Source: an uncultured Lachnospiraceae bacterium (GTDB lineage Bacteria; Bacillota; Clostridia; Lachnospirales; Lachnospiraceae). Taken from it: DNA of 7,197 nt. The position numbers and the translations under genes were made by a program. The stretch covers positions 1-7,197 of the forward strand of contig CAMPBP010000065.1 in the NCBI GenBank assembly GCA_946639085.1, written 5' to 3'. Shown piece by piece: positions 1 to 6,305 of this stretch; within the stretch, counting starts at the first letter, position 1, and every line of letters starts with the position of its first letter. The notes beneath the pieces are model-generated. The model made no database searches. It was given only the letters and a program-made list of their open reading frames with translations, and was not told the DNA's origin.

Positions 1-373
<373 letters not shown>

Positions 374-417
374 TTAAGCCTCCAAAACCTTTGCTAAATC
401 CTTTTTATATAACACAA

Positions 418-446
418 GCGTATAAAGGCATCACGCCTTTATACGC
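418..446 (-). terminator. Probable intrinsic terminator after amt (perfect 12-bp stem)
   Basis: Arms 418-429 and 435-446 are perfectly complementary over 12 bp with a 5-nt loop (430-434). Read on the minus strand, the stem is followed by TTGTGTTATAT, a modest T-rich tract rather than a clean T run, so termination may be incomplete. It lies about 50 bases past the amt stop codon and 45 bases before pyrG. It could be the amt terminator, a pyrG leader attenuator, or both. The stem is certain; the role is inferred. Confidence 0.65.
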
Positions 447-450
447 AAAT

Positions 451-485
451 AGATTTCCCGGGGAAATAAATTCCCCGTGAAATCT
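451..485 (-). other. Second hairpin in the amt-pyrG gap
   Basis: Arms 451-465 and 471-485 pair over 15 positions with a single mismatch (458 against 478) and a 5-nt loop. It begins 11 bases after the amt stop codon at 497-499. On the minus strand it is followed by ATTTGCG, with no T run, so it is not a standard terminator by itself. It may protect the amt transcript 3' end or act together with the neighbouring hairpin at 418-446. Confidence 0.55.
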
Positions 486-496
486 CTGCCCTTTCG

Positions 497-2248
497 TTAT
501 TCAACATCCTGTAATGCGTCGAAATCTTCTTCGCCGGTTCTGATCTTGACAACCTTATCAACGTTGTAAACAAAGATCTTGCCGTCTCCGATATGTCCCG
601 TATACAGTGTCTTCTTGGCAACGTCTATTACCTTTTGTACAGGTATCTCACTTACGACAACTTCAACCTTAACTTTAGGAAGCAATGTCGCATCGACTTC
701 GACACCTCTGTACATCTCGCCGGCGCCTTTTTGTATACCGCAGCCCATTACCTGAGTTACCGTCATACCGGTCACACCCAGTTCGTTCATAGCTTTTCTT
801 AAAGCATCGTACTTTGTAAGCTTTGCGATAATAACGACCTTGTGAATTCCCGTATTGATATCCGGAGCAACGTATGTGCTGACGGATTTCTCGCGAACAA
901 ATTCGCTCGCCTTGTCGTAATCCGAAACACCGAGGTTTGTGTTTTCGTTTACGCTCATCGTCATCGTGTTTGAAACATCCATGATCGCAAATCCCGAATA
1001 TGCGGAAGTCAGACCGTGCTCGGTCACATCAAGACCTGTGATCTCTTCTTCTTCTGTAACACGAAGACCGAAGATCGCTTTTATTATCAAAAATGCTATT
1101 GTGATAGTTACTATCGTCCATCCTGCTACGGCAGCGAAACCTATAAGCTGGAGACCCAGCTGTTCGAAACCGCCGCCATAGAAGAGACCTTCTTTGATTC
1201 CGGCGGTCTCAAAAGCGGGTGATGAGGATGTAGCAAAGAGACCGACTGCAATGGTTCCCCAGATGCCGTTTAAGCAATGAACCGCAACGGCACCTACAGG
1301 GTCGTCAACATGGAGTTTATAATCGAGGAACCATACACCAAATACTACCAATATGCCTGCAACGATACCGATTATCATTGCTCCGAGTGCATCCGTTACG
1401 TCACAGGGAGCCGTGATTGCTACCAGACCTGCAAGCGAAGCGTTTAAGCACATCGAAATATCGGGTTTTTTGTACTTTATCCAGGTAAGGATCATACATG
1501 TTACGGTTGCTACTGCGGGAGCGATCGTCGTTGTAAGGAATATGCTTCCGAGTTCCGCTGTGTTTGTAGCCGCAGCACCGTTAAATCCGTACCAGCCAAA
1601 CCAGAGGATGAATACACCGAGTGCACCGATCGTTAAGTTGTGTCCGGGGAAAGCATTAACTTTAACAACTTTTCCTTTTTCGTCACGCTCGAACTTGCCG
1701 ATCCTGGGTCCGAGTAATGCTGCACCGATCAAAGCTGCGATACCGCCTACCATGTGGATCGCGGTAGATCCTGCGTAATCGTGAAATCCGATCTGTGCAA
1801 GCCAGCCGCCTCCCCAGATCCAGTGTGCTTCGATCGGATAGATCAATGCCGAAATAACACCCGAATAAATACAATAGCTTATGAAACGTGTTCTTTCTGC
1901 CATGGCACCTGAAACTATCGTTGCCGTTGTTGCACAGAATACAAGGTTGAATACAAATGATGACCAGTCAAAAGATTCATATGATGTAAAGATGTCTATT
2001 CCGGGTTTTCCGATGAATCCGACAAGATCTTCACCAAGTAACAAACCTGCGCCGATCACTACGAAAACCACCGTACCTATACAAAAGTCCATCAGGTTCT
2101 TCATGATGATGTTACCGGTGTTCTTGGCTCTGGTAAAACCTGCTTCAACCATTGCAAATCCTGCCTGCATCCAGAACACCAATGCCGCACCGATCAAAAA
2201 CCATACTCCAAACACTTCCGTGTCTATGCTTTGTAATAATTCACTCAT
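497..2248 (-). CDS. amt: Ammonium transporter with fused C-terminal P-II signalling domain
   Basis: A 583-residue Amt/Mep/Rh channel protein that moves ammonium across the cytoplasmic membrane. Residues about 10-395 are the usual hydrophobic, roughly eleven-helix channel. The twin pore histidines are in STAIHMVGG (H165) and AVAVHCLNG (H324), and D157 (in DYAG) and the HWIWGGGW segment (142-149) match AmtB. The typical cytoplasmic tail motif GLDVTEHG is at 405-412. A linker (about 425-465) leads to a full P-II (GlnB/GlnK) domain at about 467-583, with MTVTQV, GIQKG, MYRG, LPKVKVEVVV and TGHIGDGKIFV. The T-loop tyrosine that enteric P-II proteins uridylylate is Val518 here (MYRGVEV against LYRGAEY), so classical uridylylation is unlikely. 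P-II normally plugs Amt in trans, so the fusion suggests a built-in gate responding to ATP/ADP/2-oxoglutarate. An ATG 13 codons further up (2287) has no ribosome site and lies in a hairpin, so the ATG at 2248 was chosen. Confidence 0.95.
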   Translation of the reverse strand: MSELLQSIDTEVFGVWFLIGAALVFWMQAGFAMVEAGFTRAKNTGNIIMKNLMDFCIGTVVFVVIGAGLLLGEDLVGFIGKPGIDIFTSYESFDWSSFVFNLVFCATTATIVSGAMAERTRFISYCIYSGVISALIYPIEAHWIWGGGWLAQIGFHDYAGSTAIHMVGGIAALIGAALLGPRIGKFERDEKGKVVKVNAFPGHNLTIGALGVFILWFGWYGFNGAAATNTAELGSIFLTTTIAPAVATVTCMILTWIKYKKPDISMCLNASLAGLVAITAPCDVTDALGAMIIGIVAGILVVFGVWFLDYKLHVDDPVGAVAVHCLNGIWGTIAVGLFATSSSPAFETAGIKEGLFYGGGFEQLGLQLIGFAAVAGWTIVTITIAFLIIKAIFGLRVTEEEEITGLDVTEHGLTSAYSGFAIMDVSNTMTMSVNENTNLGVSDYDKASEFVREKSVSTYVAPDINTGIHKVVIIAKLTKYDALRKAMNELGVTGMTVTQVMGCGIQKGAGEMYRGVEVDATLLPKVKVEVVVSEIPVQKVIDVAKKTLYTGHIGDGKIFVYNVDKVVKIRTGEEDFDALQDVE

Positions 2249-2257
2249 TTTTTCAGT

Positions 2258-2263
2258 TCCTTT
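2258..2263 (-). promoter_or_regulatory. Ribosome binding site that fixes the amt start
   Basis: AAAGGA on the minus strand, nine bases before the ATG at 2248. The alternative in-frame ATG at 2287 has no purine-rich site upstream, so this element decides the start. Confidence 0.75.
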
Positions 2264-2274
2264 CGTATTTAGTT

Positions 2275-2304
2275 TTTCGGATTTCATATTATTGAAATCC
2301 GAAA
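2275..2304 (-). promoter_or_regulatory. Strong hairpin just upstream of the amt ribosome site
   Basis: Perfect 12-bp stem (2275-2286 with 2293-2304) and a 6-nt loop, ATAATA in the RNA. It ends 11 bases before the AAAGGA site. No T run follows in the amt direction, so it is not a terminator of that strand. It may protect the 5' end, mark a processing site, or keep the ribosome site open. The loop lacks G at position 4, so it does not fit the AxxGxx pattern of the antiterminator hairpins in this window. Confidence 0.55.
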
Positions 2305-2316
2305 TTGTATGCGGTC

Positions 2317-2355
2317 GGCAAATGTCTGTTTTCGTAAACGAAACAGCCGCTTGCC
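2317..2355 (-). promoter_or_regulatory. Two-part stem-loop in the amt leader
   Basis: Outer arms 2317-2321 and 2351-2355 (GGCAA with TTGCC) enclose an inner stem, 2326-2334 with 2339-2346, which has one bulged base and a 4-nt loop. Bases 2311-2314 (GCGG) could instead pair with 2347-2350 (CCGC), giving a competing fold. It sits between the terminator at 2367-2401 and the hairpin at 2275-2304. I recognise no known riboswitch class. Confidence 0.4.
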
Positions 2356-2366
2356 TCGTCGCTTAC

Positions 2367-2401
2367 AAAAAAATGGCGCGTGAATCAACATATCACGCGC
2401 C
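2367..2401 (-). terminator. Intrinsic terminator/attenuator between GSIII and amt
   Basis: Perfect 9-bp GC-rich stem (2375-2383 with 2393-2401), 9-nt loop, then on the minus strand an A followed by seven Ts (2367-2373). It starts 8 bases after the GSIII stop codon. It can simply end the GSIII transcript. Its 5' arm shares bases with the AAAGGC hairpin at 2394-2409, so it may instead be a regulated attenuator for amt. Confidence 0.85.
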
Positions 2402-2409
2402 TTTGCGTA
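2394..2409 (-). promoter_or_regulatory. Putative ANTAR-type antiterminator hairpin before amt
   Basis: On the RNA, UACGC and GCGUG (four Watson-Crick pairs plus a U-G) close the hexaloop AAAGGC (2399-2404), with A at loop position 1 and G at position 4. The hairpin uses 2394-2401, which are also in the 5' arm of the terminator at 2367-2401, so the two exclude each other. The first stem base immediately follows the GSIII stop codon (2412-2410), so a ribosome at that codon would cover the left arm. The same loop recurs at 4574-4579 and 6238-6243. The fold and repetition are seen directly; ANTAR recognition is inferred from the known AxxGxx rule. Confidence 0.62.
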
Positions 2410-4509
2410 TTAAACGTAGAATAATATTTTGCTGTAAGTGGGATAAGGAAGATATGAATCGGGAATGTACTGCTCGATATAATCGGCATACTTTCTTACT
2501 TCTTCCATATCGCTTAAAACAGGATCGTGATAGAACTTTGCTTTCTTAAGTTCATCGGAGATCTTCTCGGCCTTTGTGATATCTTCTTCGAGTTTGAGCA
2601 CCGCTGCCGCGAGTGATTCATACTTGGAAGCTATCGTCTTAAGCATATTCTCCTCGGCCGTAACCGGGATATCCTTGGATACCGTTCTCTTTCTGACTAT
2701 ATGTTCTGCGGTGTCATCCATATACTTTGTAACCGCCGACATAAAGTCGTGATACATCATATCCTTTAGAGTGCATGCCTCAATATGGATCGTCTTTGTA
2801 TAATTTTCAAGTAAGATCTCATAACGTGACTCGATCTCGGTCTCACTGTAGATGCCGTGCTTTATGAACAATTCCTTATTGCCTTTATCTAAGAGTCTCG
2901 GAAGGACATCGGGTGTGGACTTAAGATTGTAAAGCCCTCTCTTCTTTGCTTCCTTAACCCATTCATCCGTATATCCGTTTCCGTCAAACAATACACGCTT
3001 GTGCTTTGTTATCGTGCTCTTGATAAGTTCGTGGATGGCACTCTCAAGCTTCTTTCCCGATAAGCCTTCAAGCTTCTTGCTAAACTGTGACAACGCATCT
3101 GCAACAGCCGTGTTGAGTACGATATTGGGCGTTGCGACCGATGCGGACGATCCGAGTGATCTGAACTCAAACTTATTACCTGTAAATGCAAACGGTGAAG
3201 TTCTGTTTCTGTCGGTATTGTCTTTGGTAAAGTGAGGTATTACCTGTGCTCCGACACCCATCTGAACATTTTCGCCCTTCTTGAAGAACTTCTCGTTCTC
3301 GATGGAATCCAAAACTGCCGTAAGCTCTTCTCCGAGGAAGATCGAAATGATGGCGGGAGGTGCCTCGTTAGCACCGAGTCTGTGATCGTTTCCTGCTGAT
3401 GCGACAGAGAGTCTTAACATATCGGCGTGCTCATCAACCGCCTTGATAACAGCTACCAAAAACAGTAAGAACTGTATGTTTTCTGCAGGAGTCTTTCCGG
3501 GATCGAGTAAGTTTACTCCGGTATTGGTGGAAAGTGACCAGTTGTTATGCTTTCCCGAACCATTGATACCTGCGAAAGGCTTTTCATGAAGAAGACATAC
3601 GAAATTATGCTTCTCTGCGATCTTCTTCATAAGCTCCATCGTAAGCTGGTTGTGATCGACAGCTACGTTTGTCGTATCAAATACGGGTGCCAACTCGTGC
3701 TGGCAGGGTGCAACTTCGTTGTGCTTTGTCTTTGCCGGAATGCCGACCTTCCAGAGTTCTTCGTCAAGCTCGTGCATGAAAGCCGATACTCTCGGACGAA
3801 GCGATCCGAAATAGTGATCTTCCATTTCCTGTCCCTTGGGAGCGGGAGCACCGATAAGTGTTCTTCCGGTAAAGATAAGGTCTCTTCTCTTCTTGTAATC
3901 TTCCTTATCTACCAGGAAGTATTCCTGCTCGGGACCTACCGTTGTGATCACGCTCTCAACTTCGTCGTTACCGATGATCTTTAAAAGCTTGACCGCTTCT
4001 CTTGAAAGAGCATCCATTGATCTTAAAAGAGGAGTCTTCTTATCAAGTGCTTCACCTGTATATGAACAGAACGCTGTAGGAATATATAACGTCTTATCCT
4101 TGATGAATGCCGGTGACGAGGGGTCCCATGCCGTGTATCCTCTTGCCTCGAAGGTGGCTCTTATACCGCCTGAAGGAAATGACGAAGCATCGGGCTCGCC
4201 TTTGACGAGTGCCTTGCCGGAAAATTCCATTATTATCTCACCGTCACTTGTGGGAGAAATGAAACTGTCATGCTTCTCAGCCGTATATCCCGTAAGAGGC
4301 TGGAACCAGTGAGTATAGTGAGTTGCTCCGTTATCAACCGCCCACTCTTTCATTGCGATCGCTACCGCATTGGCCACATCAAGTTCAAGATGCGTACCCT
4401 TATCTATAGTCTTTCGTAAAGCCTTATAAATATCCTTGGGAAGTTTGTCCCTCATTACCTTGTCTCCAAATACCAGACTTCCGTACATTTCTGTAATCTT
4501 TTGTTCCAT
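2410..4509 (-). CDS. glnN: Glutamine synthetase type III
   Basis: This 699-residue cytoplasmic enzyme makes glutamine from glutamate, ammonium and ATP. Its length and motifs fit the GSIII class (about 700 residues) and not GSI or GSII (about 350-470). Visible signatures: THYTHWFQPLTG at 63-74, EPDASSFPSGG at 105-115, the metal-binding GPEQEYF at 192-198, HNEVAPCQHE at 263-272, and the ATP-site segment KPFAGINGSGKHNNWS at 310-325. The C-terminal half holds the helical region typical of GSIII, with a Lys/Glu-rich stretch around 600-665. The ATG at 4509 is preceded by AAAGGAG with seven bases of spacing (4517-4523). Upstream, an attenuator separates it from asnB, and another lies between its stop and amt. 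Together with Amt-PII and AsnB it forms an ammonium capture and use cluster. The reading frame is intact. Some annotations call this gene glnA. Confidence 0.97.
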   Translation of the reverse strand: MEQKITEMYGSLVFGDKVMRDKLPKDIYKALRKTIDKGTHLELDVANAVAIAMKEWAVDNGATHYTHWFQPLTGYTAEKHDSFISPTSDGEIIMEFSGKALVKGEPDASSFPSGGIRATFEARGYTAWDPSSPAFIKDKTLYIPTAFCSYTGEALDKKTPLLRSMDALSREAVKLLKIIGNDEVESVITTVGPEQEYFLVDKEDYKKRRDLIFTGRTLIGAPAPKGQEMEDHYFGSLRPRVSAFMHELDEELWKVGIPAKTKHNEVAPCQHELAPVFDTTNVAVDHNQLTMELMKKIAEKHNFVCLLHEKPFAGINGSGKHNNWSLSTNTGVNLLDPGKTPAENIQFLLFLVAVIKAVDEHADMLRLSVASAGNDHRLGANEAPPAIISIFLGEELTAVLDSIENEKFFKKGENVQMGVGAQVIPHFTKDNTDRNRTSPFAFTGNKFEFRSLGSSASVATPNIVLNTAVADALSQFSKKLEGLSGKKLESAIHELIKSTITKHKRVLFDGNGYTDEWVKEAKKRGLYNLKSTPDVLPRLLDKGNKELFIKHGIYSETEIESRYEILLENYTKTIHIEACTLKDMMYHDFMSAVTKYMDDTAEHIVRKRTVSKDIPVTAEENMLKTIASKYESLAAAVLKLEEDITKAEKISDELKKAKFYHDPVLSDMEEVRKYADYIEQYIPDSYLPYPTYSKILFYV

Positions 4510-4540
4510 TTTCTTTCTCCTTTCAGATATCAGATTGAAA

Positions 4541-4577
4541 TTAAAAGAGGCACTCAGACCGTTAAGTCCAAGCGCCT
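4541..4577 (-). terminator. Intrinsic terminator/attenuator between asnB and GSIII
   Basis: Arms 4566-4577 and 4548-4559 pair at all 12 positions in the RNA (three of them G-U), with a 6-nt loop at 4560-4565. A C and then UUUUAAUUU follow on the minus strand (4547-4539). It lies 20 bases after the asnB stop and 31 bases before the GSIII start codon. No promoter can be fitted between it and the GSIII ribosome site, so GSIII transcription must cross it. Confidence 0.75.
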
Positions 4578-4584
4578 TTGCTTG
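4569..4584 (-). promoter_or_regulatory. Putative ANTAR-type antiterminator hairpin before GSIII
   Basis: CAAGC and GCUUG form five Watson-Crick pairs closing the hexaloop AAAGGC (4574-4579). Bases 4569-4577 are shared with the 5' arm of the terminator at 4541-4577, so the two structures exclude each other. Compared with the asnB copy, the outermost pair changes from A-U to C-G, which keeps pairing. No second AxxGxx hairpin was found upstream in the end of asnB. Confidence 0.66.
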
Positions 4585-4597
4585 TGATTACTTTTAT

Positions 4598-6178
4598 TTA
4601 TATTCCGCTCGCTCCATAGTTTGATAAAACTCTGGCCGACGGATCGTTTACGTTACAGCCTTCCCATTCTTTATTGGGCATCCAGAAATCAACCACCATC
4701 TCTGCCTGTCCGGGATAGAACTCCTCGAATATCTCTCTGTACAAAAGAGATTCCTTCGTAAAAGGTTTGGCGTATGTATATTTTTCTTTATGCTTTAAGA
4801 ATTCTTCATCGGTATATTTGCTCTCGGCAAATTCCTTAAGATCGTCTACCATCGAGTGTCCGACCGCATCGGAGAACGCCGCTTTTTCTCTGAAAAGAAT
4901 GTCTCTTGGCAATATCTCATCCTTTTCAAATGCATGTCTTAAAAGATACTTGCCTTTGTTGTATTTGTTGAGCTTCTTTTCCGGATCGATCGCCATAACG
5001 TATTTTACGAAATCAAGATCGCCGAACGGAACTCTTGCTTCAAGCGAGTTGACCGAGATGCATCTGTCGGCTCTTAAAACGTCGTACATATGAAGCTCTC
5101 TGATCCTCTTTTTTGATTCTTCCTCAAATGCTTCGGCACTTGGCGCGAAATCGGTGTATTTATATCCGAAAAGTTCATCTGAGATCTCACCGGTCAAAAG
5201 AACACGTATATCGGTATTTTCGTGTATCCACTTGCAAAGAAGATACATTCCCATGCTTGCTCTTATCGTAGTGATGTCGTAAGTTCCAAGAAGATATATG
5301 ACATCTCTTAATGAATCAAGCACCTGTTCTTTTGTCATGTATACTTCGGTGTGATCGCTTCCTATGTAATCGGCAACCTCTTTTGCATATTTAAGATCGA
5401 TCGCATCCTTTTCCATTCCTATACCGAATGTCTTTATGGGAACACCGCTCTGTTTTGCGGCTATGGCACAAACAAGTGATGAATCAAGTCCGCCGGAAAG
5501 TAAAAATCCTACTTTTGCATCCGATACAAGTCTTTTTTCAACACCCTTTATAAGTTTGTCGTGGATATTCTCACATACCGTTTCAAGATCGTCTTTAATA
5601 TAATCTTTTACATCCGTCATATCCATGTAAGATATGAACTTTCCGTCCTTATAGTAATGGCCGGGCGGGAAGGGCATTACCTTCTTGCAAAGACTTACGA
5701 GGTTTTTTGCTTCGCTTGCCATATATAAGGTATTATTATTGTCGTAACCGTAGTAAAGAGGTCTTATTCCTATCGGATCCCTGGCGGCTACGAACTTGTC
5801 TTCATCTTTATCGTAAAGGATCAGTGCAAATTCGGCATCGAGGAGTTTAAACATTTCCGTCTTGTACTTTTTGTAAAGCGGGAGAAGTACTTCGCAGTCG
5901 GAACCGCTTTTAAACTCGTAATCTTTTTCAAGCTCTTTCTTGAATTTGTCAAAGCCGTAAATCTCACCGTTACATACAACATAACTTCCGTCATATTCAA
6001 AGGGCTGCATACCTTCATCGGTAAGTCCCATTATCGAGAGTCTGTGAAATGCGAGCACTCCCGAATCGAAGGTTATCACACGGCTTTCGTCGGGTCCTCG
6101 GGAAATCGTCTTTTCGAATCCTTCCTTAAAACGGGCGATATCATATTCTTTTGAAAGACAGCCCATTATCGAGCACAC
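4598..6178 (-). CDS. asnB: Asparagine synthetase B, glutamine-hydrolysing
   Basis: A 526-residue cytoplasmic enzyme that converts aspartate, glutamine and ATP to asparagine, glutamate and AMP. The N-terminal class II glutaminase domain (about 1-190) begins MCSIMG with the catalytic Cys2, followed by RGPD (27-30), HRLSIMG (45-51), CNGEIYG (69-75) and SGSDCE (91-96). The synthetase domain has the PP-loop SGGLDSS (228-234), TTIRAS (303-308), a SDELFGY segment (333-339) and LEARVPFGD (379-387). The C-terminal DPSAR resembles the end of E. coli AsnB; the length is slightly under that protein's 554. The start is GTG: this alone places Cys at position 2, and AGGAGG lies eight bases upstream. The segment usually written SGEGSDE reads TGEISDE (329-335), an Ile where Gly is common. 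It is first in the nitrogen cluster, behind a promoter and an attenuator. Confidence 0.95.
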   Translation of the reverse strand: MCSIMGCLSKEYDIARFKEGFEKTISRGPDESRVITFDSGVLAFHRLSIMGLTDEGMQPFEYDGSYVVCNGEIYGFDKFKKELEKDYEFKSGSDCEVLLPLYKKYKTEMFKLLDAEFALILYDKDEDKFVAARDPIGIRPLYYGYDNNNTLYMASEAKNLVSLCKKVMPFPPGHYYKDGKFISYMDMTDVKDYIKDDLETVCENIHDKLIKGVEKRLVSDAKVGFLLSGGLDSSLVCAIAAKQSGVPIKTFGIGMEKDAIDLKYAKEVADYIGSDHTEVYMTKEQVLDSLRDVIYLLGTYDITTIRASMGMYLLCKWIHENTDIRVLLTGEISDELFGYKYTDFAPSAEAFEEESKKRIRELHMYDVLRADRCISVNSLEARVPFGDLDFVKYVMAIDPEKKLNKYNKGKYLLRHAFEKDEILPRDILFREKAAFSDAVGHSMVDDLKEFAESKYTDEEFLKHKEKYTYAKPFTKESLLYREIFEEFYPGQAEMVVDFWMPNKEWEGCNVNDPSARVLSNYGASGI

Positions 6179-6186
6179 AACTTTTT

Positions 6187-6192
6187 CCTCCT
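6187..6192 (-). promoter_or_regulatory. Ribosome binding site that fixes the asnB GTG start
   Basis: Perfect AGGAGG on the minus strand, eight bases before GTG at 6178. The next in-frame ATG is codon 5 and would remove the catalytic Cys2, so this site decides the non-ATG start. Confidence 0.9.
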
Positions 6193-6204
6193 AAAAATTT
6201 GAAT

Positions 6205-6241
6205 AAAAAGAGGCGCCTCGGACTTAATGTCCAAAGCGCCT
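6205..6241 (-). terminator. Intrinsic terminator/attenuator in the asnB leader
   Basis: Arms 6229-6241 and 6211-6223 form a continuous 13-bp helix in the RNA (two U-G pairs), with a 5-nt loop, followed by C and five Us (6205-6209). It lies downstream of the promoter at 6259-6287 and 27 bases before the asnB start. Too little space remains for another promoter, so asnB transcription should pass through it. It could also serve as the yhfC terminator. Confidence 0.82.
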
Positions 6242-6248
6242 TTGCTTT
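6233..6248 (-). promoter_or_regulatory. Putative ANTAR-type antiterminator hairpin before asnB
   Basis: AAAGC and GCUUU form five Watson-Crick pairs closing the hexaloop AAAGGC (6238-6243). Bases 6233-6241 are shared with the 5' arm of the terminator at 6205-6241, so only one can form. It begins about 3 bases after the predicted transcription start, which leaves no space for a second upstream hairpin if that promoter is the one used. Confidence 0.66.
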
Positions 6249-6258
6249 TATGACGGTT

Positions 6259-6287
6259 ATGTTAATACCTGTTTTTTTATCTGTCAA
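6259..6287 (-). promoter_or_regulatory. Sigma-A-like promoter for asnB and probably the downstream nitrogen genes
   Basis: On the minus strand, a perfect -35 TTGACA (6282-6287) is followed by 17 bases and a -10 TAACAT (6259-6264, four of six matches to TATAAT). The predicted transcription start is near 6251-6252. A/T tracts (seven Ts and seven As, 6291-6304) lie just upstream of the -35 and could act as an UP element. The leader would be about 73 nt and consist almost wholly of the antiterminator/terminator pair. No other promoter this good was seen in the gaps before GSIII, amt or pyrG. Confidence 0.7.
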
Positions 6288-6305
6288 GCATTTTTTTAAA
6301 AAAAT

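Noticed and set aside
2249..2287. A longer amt start (ATG at 2287) adding 13 residues.
   Set aside because: No ribosome site precedes it, and the ATG lies at the edge of a 12-bp hairpin. AAAGGA correctly placed before the ATG at 2248 is better.
2304..2309. TACAAT as a -10 box for a separate amt promoter.
   Set aside because: Five of six match, but no acceptable -35 is found 16-18 bases upstream and there is no extended -10; the box also overlaps a hairpin stem.
2249..2409. A known glutamine riboswitch or T-box in the leaders of amt, GSIII or asnB.
   Set aside because: The leaders before GSIII and asnB are too short, with no T-box sequence or specifier stem. The glnA RNA motif known to me is mainly cyanobacterial, and I see no match to its core.
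1881..2549. A 222-codon open frame on the plus strand across the amt N-terminus, the amt leader and the GSIII end.
   Set aside because: It lies antisense to two well-supported genes and crosses a terminator; it resembles no known family and is best read as a shadow frame. Other plus-strand frames opposite amt, GSIII, asnB and yhfC were rejected for the same reason.
6291..6304. T7A7 palindrome after yhfC as an intrinsic terminator of yhfC.
   Set aside because: A pure A/T stem is too weak for a credible terminator; it fits better as an A/T-rich UP element for the asnB promoter. The first strong terminator after yhfC is at 6205-6241.
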